64,000 bases of DNA from positions 62,001 through 126,000 of the forward strand of contig NZ_KB913019.1 in the NCBI RefSeq assembly GCF_000383975.1, written 5' to 3'. The notes below the pieces were generated by a model, which was given only the letters and a program-made list of their open reading frames with translations, was not told where the DNA came from and made no database searches. Made by a program: the position numbers and the translations under genes. The DNA is from Natronorubrum tibetense GA33. GTDB lineage: Archaea; Halobacteriota; Halobacteria; Halobacteriales; Natrialbaceae. This document shows positions 44,758 through 54,215 of the stretch, piece after piece (the stretch's first letter is position 1; each line of letters begins with the position of its first letter).

Positions 44758-45930
44758 TCAGTAACCGAGATCCAGGAGCCAGTTGACGGCCAGCGCGACG
44801 GCGACGAGGAGCAAGAGGGCCATGAGCATCCCGAACGACGCCGCCCAGCCGAAAACGTCCGCAAACAGCCCGACTGCGACGGAGCCAAAGGAGCCGACGA
44901 TGAGGTACACCGTCCGGACGAGTCCGAAGCCGGCGCCTCGCTCTTCGTCGGTCATGTTGTCCATGAACCGCGGCTCCACGGCGACGGCCCAGCTCAATCC
45001 GTTACCGATCAGTATGAGGCCGCCGGCGACACCGAGGACCCCGGGGACCGCGACGAACAGCCCTAACCCCGCTGCACTGGTGACCATGCAACCGAAGGTC
45101 GTCACGTCGCGACCGAAGCGGTCCGAAATCGCACCGATGCCGGGCTTGACGATCGACTGGATGACGAAGTACGCGGAGAAGACGATGCCGGCGAGCGTCG
45201 CCGACTGACCGCGATGCTCGACGAGGAACGTCGGGAGGAACGATGCCGTCCCTTGCCAGACGAACGCGCCGACCGACGCGATAGCGACGGTGAACACGAT
45301 CTCCGGCTTGCTGAGGATGTTCGTGACCTCCTCGAATTGAAACCGCTGTCGGAGCGGTTGCTTGGGCCGATGGGGTTCGACGGGGTGAATTCGCCAGACG
45401 AACAGCGCGAATATCGGGGCGGCGACGATCGCTCCGAACGCGACGGCCGGCCGCCAGCCGTACTGGATGCTGATCCAGGCCGCGGCGATCGGAGCAACCA
45501 GTCCCGCCGCCGACGAGCCGATCGTGTGGACGCCGATTGCGAACCCCAGATTATCGTACGTCCGATCGAGAAGCGTCGTCGCTGCGCTGTAGTGGAGTCC
45601 GGCGACTGCGCCGAGCACGACCATGGAGAGCACGAACACGGCGTAAACCGGGGAGAGTGCCAGCAGCAGGCTCATCACGGTCGTACCTCCTATCGACACC
45701 AGAATAATCGATCGCTCTCCGTACCGATCGGCGAGAATCCCACTCGGAAACTGCATGATCGCGTAGGACAACCACATCCCGGTCAGTGCGATCCCGATGA
45801 CGGTGTTTCCGATCTGAAAATCGTCGGTGATGGCGGGCACGACGGGGCTGATCGCGAGGCGTGCGACCATCGTCGCAAAGAACGCGAGTGTACACAGCGT
45901 GAGTACCGTGTATTTGTACTGCCATCTCAT
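44758..45930 (-). CDS. MFS transporter (paralogue 3)
   Basis: A 390-residue, 12-helix carrier closely related to the genes at 7127 and 32706: LAISPVVPAITDDFQI, GILADRYGERS (motif A), GLHYSAATTLLDRTYDN and GAGFGLVRTVYL. It is the last gene of a likely minus-strand unit, following the D-2-hydroxyacid dehydrogenase and acyl-CoA dehydrogenase with gaps of 82 and 110 bases. The substrate may be a hydroxy acid or branched carboxylate used by these enzymes; this is inference. Confidence 0.9.
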   Translation of the reverse strand: MRWQYKYTVLTLCTLAFFATMVARLAISPVVPAITDDFQIGNTVIGIALTGMWLSYAIMQFPSGILADRYGERSIILVSIGGTTVMSLLLALSPVYAVFVLSMVVLGAVAGLHYSAATTLLDRTYDNLGFAIGVHTIGSSAAGLVAPIAAAWISIQYGWRPAVAFGAIVAAPIFALFVWRIHPVEPHRPKQPLRQRFQFEEVTNILSKPEIVFTVAIASVGAFVWQGTASFLPTFLVEHRGQSATLAGIVFSAYFVIQSIVKPGIGAISDRFGRDVTTFGCMVTSAAGLGLFVAVPGVLGVAGGLILIGNGLSWAVAVEPRFMDNMTDEERGAGFGLVRTVYLIVGSFGSVAVGLFADVFGWAASFGMLMALLLLVAVALAVNWLLDLGY

Positions 45931-46040
45931 CGTTCCTCACGCATCGACGCGGTCATGAACGGCTACTCACAACGGGCCCCAATCAGTGTGAATTTTCCGG
46001 CAAACGACACCGTTCTCGGCGACGACCGAGCGCCACGGCC

Positions 46041-47210
46041 TCAGTAGGATTTCGGGAGCCCGAGGACGTGTTCGGCGATGTAGTTTTTGACCATCTCGTT
46101 CGATATCGGTGCGATGACGTTGATCATCGTCTCGCGCCAGTAGCGCTCGACGTCGTACTCGCTCGCGTAGCCCATCCCGCCGTGTGCGCGGATCGCGCGT
46201 TCGCAGGCTTCGAGCGAATCCTCGCTGGCCCGGAGTTTGACGGCGTTTGCCTCAGCCCCACAGTCGCGGTCGGTGTCGTAGAGCCACGCCGCTTTCCGGA
46301 TCATGAGTTCGTCCTGCTCGAGCTTCGCCCACGAATCCGCGAGCGGATGCTGGACCGCTTGATACGAGCCGATGGGGTTGCCGAAGACGACTCGCTCCCC
46401 GGCGTACGCGGCTGCTTTTTCGATCGCGGCTTGCCCGACGCCGACCGCGTTCGAGGCGATCGCGATCCGTTCGGTGTTGGCGAACCGAAGGAGATACCGG
46501 AACCCGCTCCCCTCCTCACCGATCCGGTCGGCGGCGGGGATGCGAACGTCGTTGAACCAGACCTCGTTCGAGTCCGATGCACCCCGTCCCGCTTTCGGGA
46601 TTTCAGAGACTTCGACGCCGTCCATGTCCCGGCTAAACTCGGTGAAAAAGAGCGTGAGCCCGCCGAAGCGGTCGGATTCCGCTCGAGGTTCGGTCCGAGT
46701 AAGCAGCATGATCACGTCCGCCTCCTGGGCCTTCGAGGTCCAGATTTTCTGTCCGTTGATCACGTACTCGTCGCCCTCGCGCTCGGCGACCGTCTCGATT
46801 CGAGAGGTGTCCGTCCCGGCGTTCGGTTCGGTCACGCCCGTACAGACCTGTACCGACCCGTCGGCGATATCCGGCAGGTAGCGTTCCTTGTGCTCCTCGT
46901 CGGCGAACGCGACGAGCGGTTCGGTGCTGAATGTGTGGTGGGCGGTGATCGACGTGCCCGCCATTCCGGCACCCGATCGGGCGATCTCCTGCTGGACCAG
47001 TGACGCCTCCTGAACGCCGTAACCCTGCCCGCCGTAGGACTCGGGGATCGTAATTCCGCACCAGCCGCCATCGGCGAACGCCTCGAAGAACGCGGTCGGA
47101 TACTCGTGTTTCAGGTCTTTCTCGCGCCAGTACTCGTCGCCGAACTCGTCGCAGAGATCGCGTACCTGTGATCGGATCAGCCGCTGTTCGTCGGACAGCT
47201 CGAAGTCCAT
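46041..47210 (-). CDS. Acyl-CoA dehydrogenase 1
   Basis: The 389-residue flavoenzyme shows the family signatures: VCTGVTEPNAGTDTS with flavin contacts, INGQKIWTSKAQ, and the C-terminal AIRAHGGMGYASEYDVERYWR. The catalytic base of the family is a Glu around residue 365-370 (relatives: QxxGGxGY...E). Start 47210 (MDFELSDEQRLIRSQ) is typical; a start six codons earlier is possible. It probably introduces the double bond in an acyl-CoA, feeding electrons to ETF. It sits between the D-2-hydroxyacid dehydrogenase and an MFS gene. Confidence 0.93.
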   Translation of the reverse strand: MDFELSDEQRLIRSQVRDLCDEFGDEYWREKDLKHEYPTAFFEAFADGGWCGITIPESYGGQGYGVQEASLVQQEIARSGAGMAGTSITAHHTFSTEPLVAFADEEHKERYLPDIADGSVQVCTGVTEPNAGTDTSRIETVAEREGDEYVINGQKIWTSKAQEADVIMLLTRTEPRAESDRFGGLTLFFTEFSRDMDGVEVSEIPKAGRGASDSNEVWFNDVRIPAADRIGEEGSGFRYLLRFANTERIAIASNAVGVGQAAIEKAAAYAGERVVFGNPIGSYQAVQHPLADSWAKLEQDELMIRKAAWLYDTDRDCGAEANAVKLRASEDSLEACERAIRAHGGMGYASEYDVERYWRETMINVIAPISNEMVKNYIAEHVLGLPKSY

Positions 47211-47292
47211 GACCGGTATTTCCCCCATGCTGGCTAAACAGTTTCCCCCGTGCCGGACGCCCAGCCTCGGGACTCGTCGACCGCTCTCGGAC

Positions 47293-48222
47293 TCAGACGA
47301 CCCGGTTGGTGAGGTCTTCGCCCCGTCTGCTCCGTTCGACGTTCTCGCGGACGATACCGCCCACGTCGCGGACGTAATCGCGGGTGTATGCCGCCGCGTG
47401 CGGGGTGACGATGACCTCGTCCAGCTCCCACAGCGGGGACGTCTCGGGTAATGGCTCGGTCTCGAACACGTCGAGTGCTGCGCCCGCAAGGTCGCCGGCC
47501 TCGAGGGCGTCGATCAACGCTCGTTCGTCGACGACTGCGCCGCGGGCGACGTTGACGAAGTACGCGTCCGATCGCATGGCGTCGAACTCCGAGGCGGCGA
47601 ACAGGCCGCGGGTGGCCTCGGTCAACGGCACGGTGACGATAACGAAGTCGGCCGTTGCGATGGGTTCGTGGAGGGCTTCGATGGCGTACATCTCGTCGAA
47701 CTCGGGGAGGGGGTCGTCGGACCGCCGGACGCCAACCGTTTCGACGCCGAGCGAGCCGAGGACGTCGGCGACGCCGCGGCCGAGCGTCCCCGTGCCGACG
47801 ACGCAGGCGGTGGTACCCGGCAGCGTGAACGCCTCGTCCCACGCCGGTCGCTCCCAGCGCCGCTCCGTCGCGCTCGCGATCTGGTCGTGGAGCCGACGAG
47901 CGAACGCGAGCAGGTAGCCCGCGACGGTTTCGCCGACCGTTCGCCCGTGGATTCCGGTGCTGTTGGTGAGTGCGACGCCCTCCTCGGCGAGCGCCTCGAG
48001 CGGGAATCGATCGACGCCCGCCTGCGTCGAGTGGATCCAGTCGACCTCGAACAGCGCGTCGAAGTGGTTTCGCGTGACGACCGCGTCACAGTCGGCGATT
48101 CCCGCCTCGTCGACTACGGAGACGTCGACCGGGAGGTCGGAGAGGAATGCCGCGAGTTCCGACGGCGGAAAGATGGCTTCGACGGATTCCTGAACGCCGA
48201 GTCGCTCGAGTTTGCCAGTCAT
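47293..48222 (-). CDS. D-2-hydroxyacid dehydrogenase
   Basis: A 309-residue NAD-dependent dehydrogenase. The nucleotide site is VVGTGTLGRGVADVL, the catalytic triad residues lie in NVARGAVVDE (Arg), DVFETEPLPE (Glu) and VTPHAAAYT (His). It interconverts a D-2-hydroxy acid and a 2-oxo acid. The ATG at 48222 is preferred over a longer Arg-rich extension. It is the first gene of a likely unit with acyl-CoA dehydrogenase and MFS, and divergent from another MFS at 48486. Confidence 0.9.
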   Translation of the reverse strand: MTGKLERLGVQESVEAIFPPSELAAFLSDLPVDVSVVDEAGIADCDAVVTRNHFDALFEVDWIHSTQAGVDRFPLEALAEEGVALTNSTGIHGRTVGETVAGYLLAFARRLHDQIASATERRWERPAWDEAFTLPGTTACVVGTGTLGRGVADVLGSLGVETVGVRRSDDPLPEFDEMYAIEALHEPIATADFVIVTVPLTEATRGLFAASEFDAMRSDAYFVNVARGAVVDERALIDALEAGDLAGAALDVFETEPLPETSPLWELDEVIVTPHAAAYTRDYVRDVGGIVRENVERSRRGEDLTNRVV

Positions 48223-48485
48223 ACTCCCCCGGAGGTGTAGTCGTCGTATCAATCTTCGCACGGAGTAGTGGTACAGGGGACAGTGTAGAAGATTCTCCCG
48301 CGGCGGTCGACGCGCAACCGGGTGGGTGTGTCGTCAGTTGTCCGTCACCATTCGTGCGGCCGCTTGGAATCGGGAAGACACTCAGTCCGGTTTCGTTCGT
48401 ATTGGTTCGACGTAGCTCGGATCTCGCCGCACCTCGTTCAGCCGTAGCAGAATATTTATCATTAGTACCAGAGTACCACTCTCCT

Positions 48486-49706
48486 GTGGGAAACAACCCT
48501 TTCGAGAGCCTCTCCGACCTCAGGAACGGAGTGGCCGACCTCTGGAGCGGCGGCCGCGGGAGGATACTCACCGCAGTCGCCGCCGGTTGGTTTCTCTCCA
48601 TCGGCGTTCGGATGATCTATCCCGTAATGCTGCCCTATCTCAGGACCGCTTACGGGCTCGACCTGACGACCGCCGGCCTCCTGCTAACGGTGTTGTTCCT
48701 CGCCTACGCGCTGGGCCAGTTTCCGGGCGGGGTGCTCGCGGACCGGTTCGGAGAGCGGTTCACGCTCACGGCGAGCGCGGTGATCTCCGCGGTAACGTTG
48801 ACGCTCGTTGTCACCGCCAACTCCTCGATTGTTCTCTTCGCCGCTACGGCGCTGTTCGGGTTCGGAACGGCGCTGTACGCGGTCGGGCGATACACCGTCC
48901 TGCCGCGACTGTACACGGACCGCCTCGGCGCTGCGAACGGCGTGACGGCCGCCTCGCAGGACGCCGGACAGTCGCTTCTGCCGCCGGTCGGCAGCGTGAT
49001 CGCGGCGACGTTTCTGTGGCAGCTCGGATTCGGTTTCGCGATTCCGTTGTTCCTGCTCGCAGCCGTCGCCCTTTGGGCCGTCGTTCCGCCCCGTTCGTCG
49101 AGCGCTTCGGACGGCGACTCCGGGTTTAGCCGCGACGATTTTCACGTTCTCACGTCGGTGTTCCGCCAGCCGTCGGTCGTGTACGCGACGGCGGTGTTGA
49201 TCCTCGGACTCTTCGTCTGGCAGGCGTTTACGAGCTTCTATCCGACGTACCTGGTCGAAATAAAGGGACTCTCGACGACGGTCGCCAGCTTTCTCTTCGG
49301 GATCTTCTTTGCACTCGGCATTCTTATCAAACCACTTGCAGGCGGCGCGTACGATCGATTCGGCATCCGCCGCTCGCTCACGATCGTCGCGAGCGGACCG
49401 ACGATCGGCCTCGTCGCGCTCCCGTACGTCGACGCCCTCTGGATCCTTATCGTGGTCACCGCTCTCGTGAGCACCCTGCTCGGCTTCGCGACGGTCGTCG
49501 AACCGTCGTTGCTCCACTCTCTCCCCGAGGAAATCCGCGGGACGGGGTTCGGAATCCTTCGATCCGTCGGCTTCACGATCGGTGCGACCAGTCCGGTGCT
49601 GTTCGGTGCCGCGGCCGATCGAGGATTTTTCGACGAGATGTTTATTGCTCTGGCCGTGTTCGCCGCCGGCATGATTCTCCTGGCGTTTCGGATCCCCGAG
49701 AACTAA
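48486..49706 (+). CDS. MFS transporter (diverged)
   Basis: A 406-residue major facilitator. Motif A reads GVLADRFGERF; the second-half start FRQPSVVYATAV and GILRSVGFTIGATSP parallel the FGLVRTVY segment of the three close paralogues, but overall similarity is lower. The start codon is GTG 48486 (GNNPFESLSDLRNGV); longer in-frame extensions are not protein-like. It converges on the class III CoA-transferase gene with a 22-base gap. Confidence 0.85.
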   Translation: MGNNPFESLSDLRNGVADLWSGGRGRILTAVAAGWFLSIGVRMIYPVMLPYLRTAYGLDLTTAGLLLTVLFLAYALGQFPGGVLADRFGERFTLTASAVISAVTLTLVVTANSSIVLFAATALFGFGTALYAVGRYTVLPRLYTDRLGAANGVTAASQDAGQSLLPPVGSVIAATFLWQLGFGFAIPLFLLAAVALWAVVPPRSSSASDGDSGFSRDDFHVLTSVFRQPSVVYATAVLILGLFVWQAFTSFYPTYLVEIKGLSTTVASFLFGIFFALGILIKPLAGGAYDRFGIRRSLTIVASGPTIGLVALPYVDALWILIVVTALVSTLLGFATVVEPSLLHSLPEEIRGTGFGILRSVGFTIGATSPVLFGAAADRGFFDEMFIALAVFAAGMILLAFRIPEN

Positions 49707-49728
49707 CGGTCGGGGAGTCGGTGAGATG

Positions 49729-50916
49729 CTACGAACTTGAGAAGACCGCGTCGCGTTCGTGAAACCGCTCGATTTCGTCGTCGGAGTACGACAGGGCCTC
49801 GAGAATGTGATCGGTGTGTTCGCCCTTCTTCGGCGGTCGCGAGGAGAACTGCCCGTCGTGAATGTTCGAACTGAAGCGGAACGGAAGTGATGCTGCCAGG
49901 ACCTGTTCGTCGACCTCCGGATTGTAGCTGTCGACGATCATCGACCGAGCCTCGACGTGCTCGTCGTTCTCCACGAGATCTCGGACCGTCTGGACGGCCC
50001 CCGCCGGGACCCCCGCATCGAGTAGTTTTCGCTCGAGCTCCGCGGACGTGAATTCCGTGAACTCCGGAATGAGTTCGTCCCGGAGCGCTTCCCGGTGGTC
50101 CATGCGGTCGTCGATCGTCTGGAACCGGTCCTCCTCGAGCAGATCGCCTCGGTCGAGAACCGTACAGAGCCGCTCGTACATCGCCTCCGAGAGCGCCGCG
50201 ACGTAGATGTGTCCATCGGCCGTCGGGAAGACCCCGTTCGGCGCGCTGCCGATTCCCTTGCCGCCTGCGCGTTCGGGGAGCGATCCCGACTGGTCGTAGT
50301 TCGTGATCCAGTAGGACATCCAGGAGATCGCGACGTCGAACAGCGAGATGTCGATGTGAGTCCCGTCCCCCCCGCGGTCGCGGTGGCGCACGGCGGCGAG
50401 AATCGCGAACGCGGCGTTCGCACCCGTCCCGCAGTCGATGAGGCTCGCCCGGATTCGGACCGGCGGCCGATCGCTGTAACCGGTGGTCGCCATGAGCCCC
50501 GAGACGGCCTGAATGCAGGGATCGTAGCCGGGATACGACTGATACGGGCCGGTTCGGCCGAAGCCCGACAACGAACAGTAGATGACGTCCTCGTTTCTCG
50601 TCGTGACCGACTCGTAGTCGAGATCGTACTTCTCTAAGACGCCGGGCCGAAAGCTCTCCACGATCACGTCGGCTTCGTCGACGAGTTCCGTGACGATCGA
50701 GAGCCCTCCGTCGGTTTTCATATCGACACACAGGCTCTGCTTGCCGTGGTTGAACGGGGTGAACATATTTCCGTTCATCAGGTTCCGAAACGAGTCCCCC
50801 GACGGCGGTTCGACCTTCAGAACGGTCGCCCCCATCTCTGCGAGCAACTGCGTGCAGACCGGGCCCGCTATCGATTGTGTCAAATCAACGACGGTAAGGT
50901 CGTCTAACGGCTTCAT
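49729..50916 (-). CDS. Class III CoA-transferase 2 (CaiB/BaiF family)
   Basis: A 395-residue protein: start PLDDLTVVDLTQSIAGPVC, EMGATVLKVEPPSGDSFR, and the catalytic Asp132 in PGYDPCIQAVSGLM. TGYSDRPPVRIRASLIDCG and HIDISLFDVAISWM are conserved. It is homologous to the enzyme at 9759. The start at 50916 is used because a longer in-frame extension overlaps the divergent aldolase gene. It likely transfers CoA to an organic acid, and the neighbouring aldolase may split the product or a related hydroxy acid. Confidence 0.9.
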   Translation of the reverse strand: MKPLDDLTVVDLTQSIAGPVCTQLLAEMGATVLKVEPPSGDSFRNLMNGNMFTPFNHGKQSLCVDMKTDGGLSIVTELVDEADVIVESFRPGVLEKYDLDYESVTTRNEDVIYCSLSGFGRTGPYQSYPGYDPCIQAVSGLMATTGYSDRPPVRIRASLIDCGTGANAAFAILAAVRHRDRGGDGTHIDISLFDVAISWMSYWITNYDQSGSLPERAGGKGIGSAPNGVFPTADGHIYVAALSEAMYERLCTVLDRGDLLEEDRFQTIDDRMDHREALRDELIPEFTEFTSAELERKLLDAGVPAGAVQTVRDLVENDEHVEARSMIVDSYNPEVDEQVLAASLPFRFSSNIHDGQFSSRPPKKGEHTDHILEALSYSDDEIERFHERDAVFSSS

Positions 50917-51093
50917 ACTACCTTCGATATCACCGTCGGAGAAAGTTCTTTGGAATGAGTTAACACACATATGCACACGGAACGGCCCCCACACCTCTCG
51001 ATGTCTGCCGCCGTCGGGAAGAGCCGTCCCTGAAACCGCGCGTGTCACTCCAACCCACAGGCTTTTGCTACTCGCATCGAAATCGAGGGCACG

Positions 51094-51885
51094 ATGACAA
51101 CTGACGCGGACGGAGAGCGCTTCGTGTCTCGATTTACCGACGGCAACGTTCTCGGGACGTGGGTTTCGATTGGCCACCCGGCCATAGTCGAAGCGGCCGC
51201 GAGAGCGGGATTCGACTTCGTTCTCATCGACACGGAACACACCACGATGAGTCTCGAGACCGTCGCCGAACTCGCCCGTGCGGCCGCTGCGTCGCCCGGA
51301 GAACTCGGGGTAATCGTCCGCCCCGCCTGGAACGACCCGGTCCGAATCAAACGGATCCTCGACATCGGGGTCGACGGGATTATGGTTCCGATGGTCGACA
51401 CGCCGGACGCTGCCACCGAACTCGTCCGGGCGACGCGGTATCCGCCCGACGGTGATCGCGGAATCGCGTCGGGTCGGGCGGCCGGCTACGGCCAGAATTT
51501 CGTCGACTACGTCGCGGAGGAGCACCGATCGTTGCTCACGATCGCACAGATCGAAACGCCCACCGGCGTCGAACACGCCAGCGACATCGCGGCGGTAGAC
51601 GGGATCGACGCGCTCTTCGTCGGACCCGCCGACCTCTCGGCGTCGCTCGGCGTCTTCGCCGAGTGGGACGGACCCGAACTCACTGACGCGATGGCGCGCA
51701 CTATCGAAGCCGGAGCGAGCGCTGGGACGCCCGTCGGCACGCTCACAGTTCGCGAAGCCGACGTCGAGGACCGCGTCGAACGAGGGTTCGACTTCCAAAT
51801 CGCGGGAAAAGACATGACGACGCTCATCGAAACCGGCGAACGAATCCGCGAAACGTACGAGGAGAGCGTCTCCCGACGCGAGTAA
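51094..51885 (+). CDS. HpcH/HpaI-family aldolase (citrate lyase beta type)
   Basis: A 263-residue class II aldolase, TIM barrel. GTWVSIGHPAIVEAAARAGF and FVLIDTEHT form the start with the catalytic His nearby, and IDALFVGPADLSASLG is the metal/substrate-binding signature. Family members cleave 2-keto-4-hydroxy acids, for example 4-hydroxy-2-oxoheptanedioate, to pyruvate and an aldehyde or semialdehyde. It is divergent from the CoA-transferase with a 177-base gap. The aldehyde product could be used by the local dehydrogenases. Confidence 0.9.
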   Translation: MTTDADGERFVSRFTDGNVLGTWVSIGHPAIVEAAARAGFDFVLIDTEHTTMSLETVAELARAAAASPGELGVIVRPAWNDPVRIKRILDIGVDGIMVPMVDTPDAATELVRATRYPPDGDRGIASGRAAGYGQNFVDYVAEEHRSLLTIAQIETPTGVEHASDIAAVDGIDALFVGPADLSASLGVFAEWDGPELTDAMARTIEAGASAGTPVGTLTVREADVEDRVERGFDFQIAGKDMTTLIETGERIRETYEESVSRRE

Positions 51886-51910
51886 ACCAGCACAGATCCC
51901 ACCGACGGTA

Positions 51911-51995
51911 CGGAAAGCCCCGGCGTCGTCGGGCGTAGCCCGACTGCTCGAGGGAGCAAAGCTCCCTCTCTGTTCACGCCGGGGAGGATGTCACA
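51911..51995 (+). ncRNA. Three-way-junction RNA structure, TnpB omega-RNA-like scaffold
   Basis: Between two convergent genes lies a compact, perfectly paired fold. The outer stem is CCCCGGCG (51918-51925) with CGCCGGGG (51977-51984). Inside are hairpin 1, GTCGGGC/GCCCGAC (51928-51934 with 51938-51944, loop GTA), and hairpin 2, GAGGGAGC/GCTCCCTC (51950-51957 with 51961-51968, loop AAA). It continues with AGGATGTCAC. The GC-rich end structure and the tail resemble the 3' scaffold of haloarchaeal IS200/IS605 tnpB elements (omega-RNA, sotRNA), which carries its guide just after the tail. No tnpB is present. A bidirectional terminator is the alternative. Confidence 0.45.
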
Positions 51996-52003
51996 CTGTT
52001 CTC

Positions 52004-53647
52004 TTACTCGTTCATCCAGACGCCGGACTGCGGCTCGTAGGGGTCAGTCGGAATCTCGACGAGCGTCGGACCGTCGCTCGCGATGGCATCGGCGACGGTC
52101 GCTTCGATTTCGTCCGGCGTCTCCGCCCGTTCGACGTCGATTCCGAGTCCGTCGGCGACGGTCGTGTACGAGACCGGATTCTCTTCCCAGCCGTACTCGC
52201 CCTCGTCCATCCGGTAGCTCCGCCCGGCTTCCTCGCTGATGATGGCGTAGTCGCTGTTGTTGAGGACGACGACGGTGACGTCGATCTCCTCGTCGGCCAG
52301 CGTGTGTAGTTCGTGAAGACACATCAGGAGTCCCCCGTCCCCGGTGAGCGCCACGACGTCCTGCTCCGGGTTGGCGACCTTCGCCCCGATCGCGGAGGGA
52401 ACTCCCGACCCCATCGTCGCCCACGAGCCCGGATTGACGTAATCCCGGGGCTCGTACGTCGGGAACATCACGAGCGTCCACAGTCGAAACCCGCCCGCGT
52501 CGACGGCGACGACCGCATCGCGGGGCGTTCCTTCACGGATCGCGTCCAGCGCCTTGACCGACGTAAGCGGCGCGTCCGACACCGCTCGTAACTCCTCGAG
52601 ACGCTCGTCGATCGCGTCTCTGGTCGCCTGCGCGCGCTCCGCCCCGTTTGCGCCGGAAATCGATCGTTCCGAAAGCGCGCCGTCGAGTTCGTCGAGCGTT
52701 CTGGCGGCGTCGGCGACGATTCCGACCGCTGGCTCGTAGCCGGTTCCGATGTCGTCGGCGCCGAGCGTCACGTGGACCAGTTCGTCCGGGACTTCGATCG
52801 ACCAGTTCTGCATGGTAACCGCGTCGAAGTCCGTCCCCACGCCGAGCGCTGCGTCCGAGTCGGCGATAAGTTCCTTCACGGCGGTTCCCGTCCCACCGCA
52901 CAGCACCCCGCCCATGAGTTCGTGCTCGTCGGGAAAGACCGCTTTCCCCTTATACGTGAGCACGACCGGCGCTTCAAGGCGTTCGGCGACCGCTCTCAAT
53001 TCGTCGCTCGCGTCGGCCGCTCTCGTTCCGCCACCGGCGATGATGACCGGACTCGAGGCTTCCGCGAGGAGGTCCGCCGCAGCGTCGACCTTCGCGTCGG
53101 GAACGCCGCTGAACGACTGACGTTCGACCTCGCCCCGTTCGGCGAGCGGGACATCCATCTTGAGGAAGTTTTTCGGGATGCCGATCCGGACGGGGCCTTT
53201 CGGGGCCGTCTGTGCGGCGTCGATCGCCGTCTGCAGTTCGGCGACGGTGCTCTGTGGCGTCTCGACGGTGATGTTCTCCTTGACGACGTTGTCGTAGGTG
53301 TCCGGCGGCGTCTCGTGGATTCCGTCTCCGCCGCGAATCTCCGGTTCGGTCTCGACGGCGATGTGCAGGAGCGGCGTGCAGTCGTTCAGTGCGTTTTTCA
53401 GCCCGTTCATCGCGTTCATATCGCCCGGTCCGGGGATGACCACTGTGGCGGCCATTCCGCCGCTGGTCTCCGCGTACCCCCACGCCTGATGCGAGACGGC
53501 GGTTTCGTGGCGAGCCATGACGAACTGAATATCGTCGCGTTCGCTGATACTCTCGTTTAGCGGGAGCGACTGTTTGCCCGGAATGCCAAACAGCGTGTCG
53601 ACATCGTTCTCAGTCAGACAATCGATGATTGCTTCGTTGACCTTCAT
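52004..53647 (-). CDS. ThDP-dependent decarboxylase/acetolactate-synthase-like enzyme
   Basis: A 547-residue enzyme with the three-domain layout of the acetolactate synthase/benzoylformate decarboxylase superfamily. The N-terminal Pyr domain has the catalytic Glu in ARHETAVSHQAWGYAE (~48-50). The central domain includes GVGTDFDAV and EPAVGIVAD. The C-terminal domain binds ThDP-Mg through GDGGLLMCLHELH followed by NNSDYAI (GDG-x(~26)-NN). The start at 53647 (MKVNEAIIDCL) is preferred to a longer extension. A broken homologue is at 8341-9040. The substrate is a 2-oxo acid, not further definable. Confidence 0.9.
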   Translation of the reverse strand: MKVNEAIIDCLTENDVDTLFGIPGKQSLPLNESISERDDIQFVMARHETAVSHQAWGYAETSGGMAATVVIPGPGDMNAMNGLKNALNDCTPLLHIAVETEPEIRGGDGIHETPPDTYDNVVKENITVETPQSTVAELQTAIDAAQTAPKGPVRIGIPKNFLKMDVPLAERGEVERQSFSGVPDAKVDAAADLLAEASSPVIIAGGGTRAADASDELRAVAERLEAPVVLTYKGKAVFPDEHELMGGVLCGGTGTAVKELIADSDAALGVGTDFDAVTMQNWSIEVPDELVHVTLGADDIGTGYEPAVGIVADAARTLDELDGALSERSISGANGAERAQATRDAIDERLEELRAVSDAPLTSVKALDAIREGTPRDAVVAVDAGGFRLWTLVMFPTYEPRDYVNPGSWATMGSGVPSAIGAKVANPEQDVVALTGDGGLLMCLHELHTLADEEIDVTVVVLNNSDYAIISEEAGRSYRMDEGEYGWEENPVSYTTVADGLGIDVERAETPDEIEATVADAIASDGPTLVEIPTDPYEPQSGVWMNE

Positions 53648-53820
53648 AGCGGTAGTGAGACCGAAGACAGTGTAAAGGTATAGGATCTCTCCTGAAAGAC
53701 AGTTCAATTTCCAGCGGTGGTCGTTGTGTGGGTCGCAACGCAGCCGTTGCTGAATCGTACGGTCGCGAAACTGGCGTCGCTGACGATATGCTTTTGTATC
53801 GGGCCTTGATGGGAGATATC

Positions 53821-54195
53821 ATGGACGTCCTACACACGGCCATCTGGGTCGACGACATCGATGCACAGCTGGCGTTTTACTGCGACGGACTCGGACTCGA
53901 GCAGACGCGCGAGTTCGACCTCGACGGCGTGACCAACACCTACGTCGCCGGGGAGAGCGATGCGGAGATCCAGTTCAAACACGACGACACCGAGCGAAAC
54001 CCCGAGCCGGCCGGTATCGACCACCTTGCCGTCGAAGTCACCGATATGGCCGAAACGATCGAGACGGTCGTCGAACGGTACGAAAGCGAGGTCGTCGACG
54101 AGCCACGGACCATCGAAGAGAAGGGGATTCAGATCGCGTTCGTCACCGACCCGGAAGGATACATCGTCGAACTTATCGAAACCCTCGAGGCGTAA
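53821..54195 (+). CDS. VOC/glyoxalase-like protein
   Basis: A 124-residue VOC-fold protein: MDVLHTAIWVDDIDAQLAFY is the first half with a metal-binding His, GIDHLAVEVTDM the second, and FVTDPEGYIVELIET holds the Glu. Two of these form the metal site. Such proteins are lactoylglutathione lyase-like isomerases or dioxygenases; a methylglyoxal-type role is possible but not shown. Start ATG 53821 gives the normal family N-terminus. It is divergent from the ThDP enzyme. Confidence 0.88.
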   Translation: MDVLHTAIWVDDIDAQLAFYCDGLGLEQTREFDLDGVTNTYVAGESDAEIQFKHDDTERNPEPAGIDHLAVEVTDMAETIETVVERYESEVVDEPRTIEEKGIQIAFVTDPEGYIVELIETLEA

Positions 54196-54215
54196 CCGAA
54201 CGTGGAATCTTCCGC

